NCBI GenBank assembly: GCA_007694015.1
Contig: RECO01000164.1
Coordinates: 1-42,124, forward strand
Source: Geminicoccaceae bacterium
GTDB taxonomy: Bacteria; Pseudomonadota; Alphaproteobacteria; Geminicoccales; Geminicoccaceae
Direction: 5' to 3'
DNA length: 42,124 bases
A program made the translations under genes and the position numbers. Each line of letters starts with the position of its first letter. Position 1 is the stretch's first letter. This document shows, piece after piece, positions 9,317 through 17,045 of this stretch. The notes under the pieces were generated by a model. That model was given only the letters and a program-made list of their open reading frames with translations. It was not told the origin of the DNA and searched no databases.

Positions 9317-10219
9317 ATGCATCGCCGAACCCTGCTCACCGCCACGGCCTTGGCCCTGGGCCTCGCCGCCGGCCCGGCCACCGCCGACTGGCGCGAAACC
9401 CAAAGGAGCCTCACCGTCGGCATCCCGCCGATCGAGAATGCCGAGGAGGGCCAGCGCCGCTACGGCCCGCTCGCCGAGTACCTCAGCGAAACCCTGGGCG
9501 TGCCCGTGACGCTGCGCATGGCCAACGCCTATAGCGGCATCATCCAGGCGATGGACGCGGGCGAGGCGCACGTCGCGATGTTCGGAGCTGCCGCCTATGC
9601 CGCCGCCTACGACGTTCTCGGCGGCGACCTCGAACCCCTCGCCCACGCCGTGTCGCGCACGGGCGACCGCGGCTATTTCGGCATCGTCGTCGTCCGCGCC
9701 GACAGCGAGGCCCAATCACTCGACGACCTCAAAGGCCAAACCCTCGCCTTTGCCGACCCGAACTCGGCCTCGGGCTACCTCGTGCCCAACTTCTACCTGA
9801 ACCAGCTCGGCTTCGGCCAAGGCCACTTCGCCCAGACCGGCTTCGCGGGCAGCCACGAAAACGGCATCCTCGCCGTCGTGCGCGGCACCTACGACGCCGC
9901 CGCCACCTGGCACTTTTCCGAAGACAACGGTGCGGCACAGCGCATGATCGACCGCGGCCAACTGGAGCCGGGCGCCATCCGCGTCATCTGGGAAAGCCCA
10001 CTCATCCCCTCCGACGCCTGGAGCATCCGGGCCTCGGCCCCGGACGACCTCAAGGCCGACCTGCTCGAAGCCCTCACCACCTTCCACGAAGCCGACCCCG
10101 AACGGTTCGACATCGTCAGCGCCGGTGGCTCGTGGACCATGATGGTCCCCGTCGGCCACGAAGCCTTCGAAGACAGCATCGCCATGCGCCGCGAGATGCT
10201 CCGCCAACGCGGCGGCTGA
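9317..10219 (+). CDS. phnD: Phosphonate/phosphite ABC transporter substrate-binding protein
   Basis: This 300-residue periplasmic protein starts with a signal peptide (MHRRTLLTATALALGLAAGPATA, cleaved before DW). It then follows the PhnD fold: LTVGIPPIENAEEG, YGPLAEYLSETLGVPV, YSGIIQAMDAGEAHVAMFG, SLDDLKGQTLAFADPNSASGYLVP, GSHENGILAVVRGTYDAAA. The DPNSASGY loop is the usual ligand-binding segment. The gene is on the plus strand and converges on the phnC-phnE-phnE-phosphatase operon, instead of lying inside it as in most phnCDE clusters. A candidate Pho box precedes it, and hairpin element A follows its stop. Confidence 0.92.
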   Translation: MHRRTLLTATALALGLAAGPATADWRETQRSLTVGIPPIENAEEGQRRYGPLAEYLSETLGVPVTLRMANAYSGIIQAMDAGEAHVAMFGAAAYAAAYDVLGGDLEPLAHAVSRTGDRGYFGIVVVRADSEAQSLDDLKGQTLAFADPNSASGYLVPNFYLNQLGFGQGHFAQTGFAGSHENGILAVVRGTYDAAATWHFSEDNGAAQRMIDRGQLEPGAIRVIWESPLIPSDAWSIRASAPDDLKADLLEALTTFHEADPERFDIVSAGGSWTMMVPVGHEAFEDSIAMRREMLRQRGG

Positions 10220-10250
10220 AGCCGAGAGAAGGCAAAAGCAAGGCAGGGAT

Positions 10251-10301
10251 CGGGGGGCTTTTGGCCCCCCGCGCCCCCCGAGCGACGGCTGAAGCCGTCG
10301 C
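10251..10301 (+). terminator. Composite double hairpin A after phnD
   Basis: Hairpin 1 is CGGGGGGC, loop TTTTG, GCCCCCCG (10251-10271). A C-rich linker follows (GCGCCCCCCGA). Hairpin 2 is GCGACGGC, loop TGAA, GCCGTCGC (10282-10301). It begins 31 bases after the phnD stop and is one of five related elements in the window; arms of hairpin 2 are identical to those of copy D at 35451-35470. It probably acts as a terminator or 3'-end stabiliser. Confidence 0.75.
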
Positions 10302-10323
10302 CAATGGGAAAGCAAACTGGCGC

Positions 10324-10402
10324 AAACGGTTGCGGGACGTGCTGGCACGTCCCGCAACCGTTTCCGCCGGGGGGTTTCCAAGGGGGCCAAAAGCCCCCTT
10401 GG
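10324..10402 (-). terminator. Composite double hairpin B after the phn phosphatase gene
   Basis: Read on the minus strand: hairpin 1 is CCAAGGGGGC, loop TTTTG, GCCCCCTTGG (10402-10378). A linker containing CCCCCC follows. Hairpin 2 has perfect 19-base arms and a 2-base loop (10363-10324), a 40-base near-palindrome. It begins 6 bases after the phosphatase stop and abuts element A, so the convergent phn units are separated by back-to-back hairpins. Confidence 0.75.
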
Positions 10403-10408
10403 CCTGCC

Positions 10409-10900
10409 CTATTCCCGCCGCAGCACCGCGCGGACGTAGGCCATCTGCTCGGGGGTTTCGATGGCTTCGGGGCGGACGGCGCGCACCGCGCTGATGGCGG
10501 CGTCGGCGTCGCAGCCGCGTTCGATGAGGAGTCTCGCGGCGACCAGGCCGCTGCGGCCGCGGCCACCGCGGCAGTGGACGGCGATGCGCTGACCTTGGTC
10601 CAGGGCGTGGTGGAGGTGCGGGCGCACGGTTTGCCACGCCCGTTCCCAGGCGGCGTCGGGGACGGCGAAGTCGGCGATGGGGAGGTGGTGCCAGCCGAGC
10701 TCGGTGCCGGCGGCGCACCCGGCGATGTCGAGCAGGTGCGGCTCGCTCGCTTCGATCAGGCTGACGAGGACCGCCACGTTCTGAGCCTTCACCGCCGCCA
10801 GGTCCTGGGCGACGCCGTCGCCGTGACCCGGCGCGCGCATCAGGCCGATTTCGCCGGGGGCGGCGGTGACCCAGACGAGGTCCAAGGCGGGGTGCGTCAC
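10409..10900 (-). CDS. CX5R protein-tyrosine/dual-specificity-type phosphatase in the phn operon
   Basis: The 163-residue protein carries the cysteine-phosphatase signature HCRGGRGRSG, with nucleophile Cys110 and phosphate-binding Arg116. A candidate general-acid Asp77 lies in LPIADFAVP. The N-terminal stretch (GEIGLMRAPGHG, DLAAVKAQNVAVLVSLIE) resembles the CDKN3-like branch of cysteine phosphatases. The GTG start overlaps the phnE stop as GTGA, so it is translationally coupled to a phosphonate permease gene. The substrate is unknown: a phosphorylated protein, or a small phosphate or phosphonate ester entering through the transporter. It is the last gene of the operon, before hairpin element B. 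Confidence 0.85.
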   Translation of the reverse strand: MTHPALDLVWVTAAPGEIGLMRAPGHGDGVAQDLAAVKAQNVAVLVSLIEASEPHLLDIAGCAAGTELGWHHLPIADFAVPDAAWERAWQTVRPHLHHALDQGQRIAVHCRGGRGRSGLVAARLLIERGCDADAAISAVRAVRPEAIETPEQMAYVRAVLRRE

Positions 10901-11760
10901 CGGCTGAGCGCCTCGGCGGGCGGCTCGACGCCGATGGCGCGCTCGCGCAGGAAGCGGGAGAGGTAGTCGATCAGCGCGACGGTCGGCAGGATCAGGAGGA
11001 TGATGAAGCAGACGTCGCTCCAGGCGTTGACGCGGATGCGGTCGGCGAGGAAGAAGCCGATGCCGCCGGCGCCGACGACGCCGAGGATGGTGGCGGAGCG
11101 GGTGTTGGCCTCGAAAAAGTAGAGACTGTTCGAGAGGAACACCGGGAACACTTGCGGGAAGATGGCGAGGCGGGCGATGTCGGCCTTGCTGCCACCGGCG
11201 GCGGCCACACCCTCGGAGGCTTTGCGGTCGGCGCCCTCGATGGCTTCGGCGTACATTTTGGCGAGCACGCCCGTGTCGTTGAGGGCGATGGCGAGGATGC
11301 CGGCAAAGGGCCCCAGACCCACGACCGAGACGAAGATCAAGGCCCAGACCAGGCTGTCGACGCCGCGGATGACATCGAGCACGCGCCTGAGGCCGAAGTG
11401 GATCACCGGGTTGGCGACGACGTTGCGCGCTCCCAGAAAGCCCAGCGGGATCGAGGCGAGGCTCGCGAGCAAGGTGCCGAGAAACGCCATGGCCAGCGTT
11501 TCGCCGAGCGCGTGGACGTAGTCCCAAAAGAAGCCGGCCGAGGTTGGCGGCACCATCATCGAGGCGACGATGCCGAGGTCCTGCAGGCCCTGGAGCAGGC
11601 GGGCAAAGGACATGCCGAGGTGATCGCTCGCCCAGAGGAACGCGACGAAGAAGCCGGCAACGACGGCGCGCCGTCCCCAGAGCTGGCCCGGCGGCGCGTA
11701 GATCGTGCCGGGGTAGCGGGCGGCGAGGGCGGCGATGCGGGTGCTGTCGGGCCGGCTCAT
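10897..11760 (-). CDS. phnE: Phosphonate ABC transporter permease (second PhnE)
   Basis: This 287-residue inner-membrane permease has about six helices and the PhnE/BPD-transporter pattern: ETLAMAFLGTLLASLASIPLGFLGARN, the coupling-loop region EAIEGADRKASEGVAAAGGSKADIARLAIFPQV, and TRSATILGVVGAGGIGFFLADRIR. The ATG overlaps the stop of the preceding phnE (ATGA), and its own stop overlaps the phosphatase GTG. Two permease genes between phnC and the operon end suggest a heterodimeric channel. Confidence 0.93.
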   Translation of the reverse strand: MSRPDSTRIAALAARYPGTIYAPPGQLWGRRAVVAGFFVAFLWASDHLGMSFARLLQGLQDLGIVASMMVPPTSAGFFWDYVHALGETLAMAFLGTLLASLASIPLGFLGARNVVANPVIHFGLRRVLDVIRGVDSLVWALIFVSVVGLGPFAGILAIALNDTGVLAKMYAEAIEGADRKASEGVAAAGGSKADIARLAIFPQVFPVFLSNSLYFFEANTRSATILGVVGAGGIGFFLADRIRVNAWSDVCFIILLILPTVALIDYLSRFLRERAIGVEPPAEALSR

Positions 11761-12620
11761 TTGAGGCTCTCCTGGCCGATCAGCCGGTGGCGCAGCTTTT
11801 CGCAGCCGAGGTCGATCAGGGCGACCGTCACGATCAGCATCAAGAGGATCGCGCTGATGTCGGTGTAGATGAACTGGTTGATGACGAACATCAGCTCCTG
11901 GCCGATGCCGCCGGCGCCGACGAAGCCGATCACCGAGGCCGAGCGGACGTTGATCTCGAAGCGGAGCAGCGTGTAGCTGACGAAACCCGGCAACACCTGC
12001 GGCACGACGCCGAAGCGGATCACCTGATCGAAGCTGGCGCCGGCCGCGACCACGCCGTCGAGCGACTTCGCCGTCACGTTTTCGTTGATCTCGGCGAACA
12101 GCTTGCCGAGCACGCCCAGGGTGTGGAGGGCGATGGCGAGCACGCCGGCCATCGGCCCGAGACCGAAGGCGAAGACGAAGAAGAGCGCGAACACCAACTC
12201 CGGCACGGTGCGCATCAGCTCCAAAAAGCGGCGCGCGCCGTGGTGGATCCAGGGGTTGGCGACCAGGTTCTTGGCGGCAGCGAAGGAGAGCAGGAAGCCG
12301 CCGATGACGCCCAGCGTGGTGGCGACGAAGGCGATCAGGATGGTGTCGAACAAGAGCCGGAGCCAGCCTTCGAAGTTCCAGAACCAGCGGCCGAGGTCGG
12401 CGCCGAGCGTGGCCAAGGAGAGCGTCGGCAGGGTGCGCTCGATATAGGCGAAAAAGCGCGGCAAGCCGGTGGCGAGCCGCTCGAGGCTGACCTCGCCGAC
12501 GACGACCGAGACCGCGAAGGCCGCGAGGAACACCACACCGAAAAGGGCCGTTTGTCGGCGGCGGGCGGCGATCTGCTCGGCGCGCCTCGTCTCGAACAGC
12601 CGAACGGCGTCGGAGCTCAC
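11757..12620 (-). CDS. phnE: Phosphonate ABC transporter permease (first PhnE)
   Basis: This is a second PhnE-type permease of 287 residues, only moderately similar to its neighbour. Typical stretches are FVATTLGVIGGFLLSFAAAKNLVANP, the EAA-like loop EINENVTAKSLDGVVAAGASFDQVIRFGVVPQVLPGF, and RSASVIGFVGAGGIGQELMF. One helix near residues 22-42 precedes a periplasmic stretch, and the remaining helices are C-terminal. GTG 12620 is the start; it overlaps the phnC stop as GTGA. Confidence 0.93.
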   Translation of the reverse strand: MSSDAVRLFETRRAEQIAARRRQTALFGVVFLAAFAVSVVVGEVSLERLATGLPRFFAYIERTLPTLSLATLGADLGRWFWNFEGWLRLLFDTILIAFVATTLGVIGGFLLSFAAAKNLVANPWIHHGARRFLELMRTVPELVFALFFVFAFGLGPMAGVLAIALHTLGVLGKLFAEINENVTAKSLDGVVAAGASFDQVIRFGVVPQVLPGFVSYTLLRFEINVRSASVIGFVGAGGIGQELMFVINQFIYTDISAILLMLIVTVALIDLGCEKLRHRLIGQESLK

Positions 12621-13390
12621 GCCGCCGCGTCCTGCGGCGCGTCCTTCGGGATGGCGGCCTCGTCGCCGTAGATGCGCCGGATGGTCGCCTCGTCGAGGCC
12701 CGTCACCGGCCCGTCGAACACGAGGCGGCCCTCGGCAATCCCCACCACCCGGCTGCAATAGGTGCGCGCCACGTCGAGGGCGTGCAGGTTGCAGAGGACG
12801 GTCAGCCCGTCCTCGCGGTTGATGCGCGCGAGCGCCTCCATCACCTGCCGCGCACTCAGGGGATCGAGCGAGGCGATCGGCTCGTCGGCGAGGATCAGGT
12901 CCGGCTCTTGCACCAGCGCCCGGGCGATGGCGACCCGCTGCTGCTGGCCGCCCGAGAGCCGATCGGCCCGCTGCAGCGCGCGCTCGGCCATGTCCAGCCG
13001 CTCCAACGCCTCGACCGCCATGGCCCGTTCCGCCGGTGGGAAGGCGAGCAACCAGGTCCGCAACCGCCCCACCTGCGACAACCGGCCAACCAGGACGTTG
13101 GTGATCACGTCGAGGCGGTCGATCAGGTGGAACTGCTGAAAGATCATCGCTGCCCGCCGCCGCCAGGCGCGCAGCTCCGCCCCGCGCAGCGCCGTGACGT
13201 CCAAACCGTCGAAGACGATACGCCCCGAGGTGGGCTCGACCAGCCGGTTGATGAGGCGGAGCAGCGTCGACTTCCCTGCCCCCGAACGACCGATGATGCC
13301 GACGAATTCGCCCTTGCGGACCGTCAGATCGAGCCCGGCGAGCGCGGTCACCGGCCCATAGGTCCGGCCCAAATCACGAATTTCCAGCAT
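12617..13390 (-). CDS. phnC: Phosphonate ABC transporter ATP-binding protein
   Basis: The 257-residue ATPase has Walker [10 protein letters not shown] near residues 35-43, a Q-loop ([15 protein letters not shown]), the signature [15 protein letters not shown], Walker [14 protein letters not shown] and a switch His ([10 protein letters not shown]). The QFHLIDR and VLVGRLSQ stretches after the Q-loop are typical of PhnC. It is the first gene of the operon phnC-phnE-phnE-phosphatase, all coupled by four-base overlaps. The binding protein phnD lies separately on the opposite strand. Confidence 0.94.
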   Translation of the reverse strand: MLEIRDLGRTYGPVTALAGLDLTVRKGEFVGIIGRSGAGKSTLLRLINRLVEPTSGRIVFDGLDVTALRGAELRAWRRRAAMIFQQFHLIDRLDVITNVLVGRLSQVGRLRTWLLAFPPAERAMAVEALERLDMAERALQRADRLSGGQQQRVAIARALVQEPDLILADEPIASLDPLSARQVMEALARINREDGLTVLCNLHALDVARTYCSRVVGIAEGRLVFDGPVTGLDEATIRRIYGDEAAIPKDAPQDAAA

Positions 13391-13426
13391 CGAGGCTCCG
13401 CCGACGACGATCAGGCCGACTTAGCG

Positions 13427-13455
13427 GAGGGACGGTGACGGGACAATGACGACAG
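13427..13455 (-). promoter_or_regulatory. Pho-box-like repeat array upstream of phnC
   Basis: On the minus strand three 7-base units occur every 11 bases: CTGTCGT, GTCCCGT and GTCCCTC, with 4-base spacers (CATT, CACC). The first is close to the PhoB half-site CTGTCAT; the others are weak. The array ends 36 bases before the phnC start. It matches the stronger box before phnD in spacing, which is the main reason to report it. Confidence 0.35.
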
Positions 13456-13458
13456 GCG

Positions 13459-13653
13459 TTGGAAGAAGGGCTCGAGCGTGTTCCGGTTGGGTTGAGCTTC
13501 GCCAATCCCCACCACCGGTCGGGGCAGAACCCCTTCCGCCGCATCTTCGAGCACTGGCAGGCCTTTCGCAGCGACGGTTACCTCTGGTGGCTGGTCAACG
13601 AAATCGCGATGGATGCGTTCATGGTGCGGGCCCGCGCGGCAGGGGCACCCTGA
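13459..13653 (+). CDS. Possible small protein or gene remnant (64 aa)
   Basis: A TTG-initiated frame of 64 codons encodes a protein-like sequence with many aromatic and charged residues (FANPHHRSGQNPFRRIFEHWQ, SDGYLWWLVNEIAMDAF) and high GC at third positions in its second half. That argues against a chance frame. An in-frame stop at 13447 limits upstream extension, and the ribosome-binding site is weak (ACAGG). I do not recognise the family. It may be a genuine small gene before rpoH or the remnant of a longer one. Confidence 0.35.
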   Translation: MEEGLERVPVGLSFANPHHRSGQNPFRRIFEHWQAFRSDGYLWWLVNEIAMDAFMVRARAAGAP

Positions 13654-13739
13654 TCGGCGCAACGGATTTCGCGCGGGGCTGATCCAGCGGCCGTGACGCC
13701 GCGTATCACTCGACGAAGAGACAGTGCTCGGAGTCGATG

Positions 13740-14636
13740 ATGGCCTATCTGGACACCCCCGACAGCCAGCGTGCCAACCGGAAGTTCATCCGCCAGGCGA
13801 TGAACGCGCCCTTGCTCACCCGCGAGCACGAATTGGACCTCGCCCGGCGCTGGCGTCACGACGGGGACGAGGAAGCGCTGCACGAACTGATCGCGTCCTA
13901 TACCCGCCTCGTCGTTTCGACCGCCTCGCGCTTCAAGCACTACGGCCTGCCCATGGGCGATCTGGTGCAGGAGGGCACCGTCGGCTTGATGCAGGCGGCG
14001 GCGCGGTTCGAGCCCGAGCGCGACGTGCGGTTTTCGACCTACGCCGCCTGGTGGATTCGCTCCGCCATGCAGGACTACATCCTGAAGAACTGGTCGGTGG
14101 TGCGGACCGGCACCACGGCTGCGCAGAAGTCGCTGTTCTTCAATCTCCGCCGCCTCCGCGCCAAGCTCCAGGACGGCACCAAATCGCACATGGACGATGC
14201 GGATCGGGCGTTCATCGCGCAGGAGTTGCGCGTCAACGTGACCGACGTCGAAGCGATGGAGATGCGGCTCTCGGCCTCCGACCAAAGTCTGAATGCCACG
14301 ATTTCGATCGAGGGCGAGGACCAGTGGCAGGATTTCCTGGCCGACGAGCGGCCGTGCCCGGAGACCAGCGTCGGCGGCACGATGGATCGCTCCAAGGTGC
14401 AGCGCTGGCTGGCCGAGAGCATTGCCGAGCTCAACGAGCGGGAACAGACCATCATCCGCGAGCGCCGACTGGCCGACGAGGCCTGCACGCTCGAGGATTT
14501 GGGCAAGGTTTTGGGCATCAGCAAGGAGCGCGTGCGCCAGATCGAGCATCGCGCCTTGCAGAAGCTCAAACTCTCGCTGCTGCGTCGTGCCGCGGACCCG
14601 GCGGACGCTGAGCTCTTGACCCAAGGTCTGCTCTAG
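13740..14636 (+). CDS. rpoH: RNA polymerase sigma-32 (heat-shock) factor
   Basis: The 298-residue sigma-70-family protein directs polymerase to heat-shock promoters. It has region 2 (DLVQEGTVGLMQAAARFEPE, RFSTYAAWWIRSAMQDYIL), the RpoH-specific box QKSLFFNLRRLRAKL, and region 4 with a helix-turn-helix (TLEDLGKVLGISKERVRQIEHRALQKLK). Region 1.1 is absent, as expected. Two adjacent ATGs occur at 13737 and 13740; the second has better spacing (6 bases) from GGAG. Many alphaproteobacteria carry more than one rpoH, and which paralogue this is cannot be told here. Confidence 0.94.
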   Translation: MAYLDTPDSQRANRKFIRQAMNAPLLTREHELDLARRWRHDGDEEALHELIASYTRLVVSTASRFKHYGLPMGDLVQEGTVGLMQAAARFEPERDVRFSTYAAWWIRSAMQDYILKNWSVVRTGTTAAQKSLFFNLRRLRAKLQDGTKSHMDDADRAFIAQELRVNVTDVEAMEMRLSASDQSLNATISIEGEDQWQDFLADERPCPETSVGGTMDRSKVQRWLAESIAELNEREQTIIRERRLADEACTLEDLGKVLGISKERVRQIEHRALQKLKLSLLRRAADPADAELLTQGLL

Positions 14637-14672
14637 CCAAAAGTCGTTCCGGACAACCAGTCCGGGACGACG

Positions 14673-15860
14673 ATGGCTGCCACCCTCTACGATGTCGTGG
14701 TGGTGGGCGCCGGGCCGGCAGGAGTTGCCACCGCGGTGGTGGCCGCCCGCCAAGGTCTGCGCACCGCTCTGATCGACCCGGCCGTGTCCCACGACGCGGC
14801 CGGCGACGATTGCCGTGCCGTCGCCTTGATGCCCGGATCGCGCGACCGTCTCATCGACTTGGAGCTATGGGATGAGCTGGCGGCGGCGGCGCGCGCGCTG
14901 ACCAAGGTCCGCATCCACGACACCAGCACCGGCGTCGAGCATCTCTATCGCGGCCGCGACCTGGGTCGCTCGGCGCTGACCTACGCCTTGACGCTGACCG
15001 AATTGCGGCGGGGCTTGTGGGCGGCGTTGGCCGCGACGCCAGCGGTCGACCACATCCACCATCATCGCTTGGTGTCGCTCAACCTGGAGGGTGGCCAGCG
15101 GCGCATCGCCCTGGAAAACGGGACCACGCTGCTCGCCAAGCTCGTGGTTGGCGCCGACGGCCGCGAATCGAGCGTGCGCGAAGCCGCAGGCCTGACCGCC
15201 AAGCGCAGTGAACTGGCCCAAAGCGCGCTGATCTTCGCCCTCGCCGGCGACGGTCTCGACGGCGATACCGCCATCGAACAGCTCCGCCCCGAGGGGCCGC
15301 TCGCCGTGTTGCCGCTGCAGGACCAGCACTTCGCGGTCACCTGGATCGACGGCCCGGCGCAGACGCAAAGGCGGCGCCGGCTGCCATCGGACGACCTCCT
15401 GGACGAGTTGGCGACGGCCTTGGGCTATCCGGGCATTACGGCGATGGAGCTCACCACCCCCACCTTCGCCATTCGGCTCGGCACGCTGCAGGCCGACCGC
15501 TTCGTGGCACCGCGTCTGGCGCTGGTCGCCGACGCGGCCCATGGCGGCCACCCGATCCATGCCCAGGGCTTCAACCTCGGCATCGGCGACGTCCACGAAC
15601 TGGCGATGCTGTGGCGGGTCGAGGGCGAGCGCTTCGCCAGCGCCGAAACCCTGGCGCGCTACCAGCGCAACCGCCGGCTTTCCGTGGCCCCGCGGCTGAA
15701 CGCGACCGACGTCATGAACCGGGTGTTCGGCGCCGCCAACGCGCCTTGGGCCTTCGCCCGCGGCAACGTCGCCCAAGCGCTGGCGACCAGCGAAGGGGCG
15801 CGGCTCGCCGCCTCGCGCCAAACCAGCCGCGCGGCCGACGACGACCACGTCGCCGGCTGA
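14673..15860 (+). CDS. UbiH/UbiF/UbiL-family FAD-dependent hydroxylase
   Basis: The 395-residue flavoprotein monooxygenase belongs to the ubiquinone-biosynthesis hydroxylases. It has an N-terminal FAD motif VVVVGAGPAGVATA, a central DG motif (VVGADGRESSVREAAG) and a C-terminal FAD segment ALVADAAHGGHPIHAQGFNLGIGDV. In most homologues that segment reads GDAAH, and here the Gly is Ala. The ring position it hydroxylates cannot be assigned from sequence alone. It starts 37 bases after rpoH on the same strand, so cotranscription is possible. The C-terminus is Ala/Arg-rich. Confidence 0.87.
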   Translation: MAATLYDVVVVGAGPAGVATAVVAARQGLRTALIDPAVSHDAAGDDCRAVALMPGSRDRLIDLELWDELAAAARALTKVRIHDTSTGVEHLYRGRDLGRSALTYALTLTELRRGLWAALAATPAVDHIHHHRLVSLNLEGGQRRIALENGTTLLAKLVVGADGRESSVREAAGLTAKRSELAQSALIFALAGDGLDGDTAIEQLRPEGPLAVLPLQDQHFAVTWIDGPAQTQRRRRLPSDDLLDELATALGYPGITAMELTTPTFAIRLGTLQADRFVAPRLALVADAAHGGHPIHAQGFNLGIGDVHELAMLWRVEGERFASAETLARYQRNRRLSVAPRLNATDVMNRVFGAANAPWAFARGNVAQALATSEGARLAASRQTSRAADDDHVAG

Positions 15861-15951
15861 CCGGAACGGCGCTGGGGCGCTGAGCGAAAGGCTTGTGCCC
15901 TGGCAGAGGGGAGTGAGGGCAGGCGCGAACGTGACCTAAGCAGGAAACACG

Positions 15952-16938
15952 CTACAGGCCGAGCTGACCGACGCTCGCACGGATGGCCTCACTGAGCGGG
16001 CCGGCCAACAAGGGCGCCGCCATCGCCGCCAGCTGCGGCAGCTGCTGGTTCCAGGTAAAGGACAAATCGCGCGCCTGGAGCCACCCGGCCCGCTGGTCCG
16101 CGGCGATCTCCTGCCGGTACATCTCGGCCTCGGCAAGCCGCCGCAACACGGCGGCGACCGGCAGGTAGAAACTCGCGATCATCAAGGTGAAGGCAGCGCC
16201 CCAAAACAGGGTGACCGTCGTCGCCAACACGTCGAGACCTTGGCCACCCGCGAGCGCACCGGCCCAATGCGTCCAAGCCCCCATGTGCAACACGCCGGCA
16301 ACCATGAAGGCGGCCGCGAGGGTCACCACCTGGCGGACCTGACGGGCACGGCGCATCAGGCTCGCCTCGCTCCAGCCGTCCAAAGGCGGCAAGGCGCTCA
16401 CCGCCGCCGCCGTGACGATCAGCGCCGGCACGATGACGCTCAAGACGTTGATGCCGGCCACCACCGCGCCGATGCCCCACTGCCGCCAGGGTTCGAACAG
16501 GTCGGCGTGCTCGAGGCTCGTCATGGTGATGCGAAAGATACCGCCGAGTGGCAGATCGAGCGCGTCCACCCCCGCCAGATGCACCAGCCCGACCGCGCTG
16601 ATGACGAGGGCCAGGACGTGAAACGGCCTTGCTGCCGGGCCCTGCACGTGATGCCGGACGATCCGCACGGCCGCCACGCCCACCCCAACGCCCACGGTCA
16701 GATAGACCAGGGCACCGGTCGCCCAACCGAAGCCGGCCCGCACCGCCTCGACGGCGACCGGCATCGGCCCAAGACGGGCTTCGGCCAGCCCGATCGCGGC
16801 ATAGGCCCCCCCGACCAGCTCGAACAACAGATGCGCAAGCCCGAAGACCGCCAAGGGTGGGGCCGCCCACCAAAGGGTTCGGAGCTCCCAAGGCGCCAAC
16901 GCCGCGGTCCGCAACCTGATGCCAGCCGGACTGACCAA
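15952..16938 (-). CDS. Hypothetical membrane protein, about six helices
   Basis: I do not recognise the family. The 328-residue product has roughly six hydrophobic segments (for example WWAAPPLAVFGLAHLLFELV, GALVYLTVGVGVGVAAVRIV, LALVISAVGLVHLAGV, VTLFWGAAFTLMIASFYLPV). A cytoplasmic-looking C-terminal region follows (EAEMYRQEIAADQRAGWLQ, FTWNQQLPQLAAMAAPLLAG). TTG 16938 is chosen because AGAGGAG lies about 6 bases upstream; the longer frame to 16998 has an implausible Gly/Arg-rich start. It is divergent from the SDR gene. His and Trp near helices 2-5 (HHVQG, HMGAWTHW) could bind a cofactor, which is speculative. Confidence 0.65.
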   Translation of the reverse strand: MVSPAGIRLRTAALAPWELRTLWWAAPPLAVFGLAHLLFELVGGAYAAIGLAEARLGPMPVAVEAVRAGFGWATGALVYLTVGVGVGVAAVRIVRHHVQGPAARPFHVLALVISAVGLVHLAGVDALDLPLGGIFRITMTSLEHADLFEPWRQWGIGAVVAGINVLSVIVPALIVTAAAVSALPPLDGWSEASLMRRARQVRQVVTLAAAFMVAGVLHMGAWTHWAGALAGGQGLDVLATTVTLFWGAAFTLMIASFYLPVAAVLRRLAEAEMYRQEIAADQRAGWLQARDLSFTWNQQLPQLAAMAAPLLAGPLSEAIRASVGQLGL

Positions 16939-17045
16939 GCCTGCTCCTCTACCGCCCAAGAACCGGCGACCTTGACGCCGCCGTCCCGCGCCCCCCACTC
17001 AACACCACTTTCCAAGATGCTTGAAGCCTCGGAGCTCTCCCGCGC

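Larger units (their letters stand above)
13391..13736. other. Gap between phnC and rpoH
   Basis: This stretch holds the Pho-box-like array near phnC, one possible short ORF (13459-13653) and the rpoH leader. No tRNA, strong terminator hairpin or obvious heat-shock promoter was seen. GGAG at 13730-13733 is the rpoH ribosome-binding site. Confidence 0.5.
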
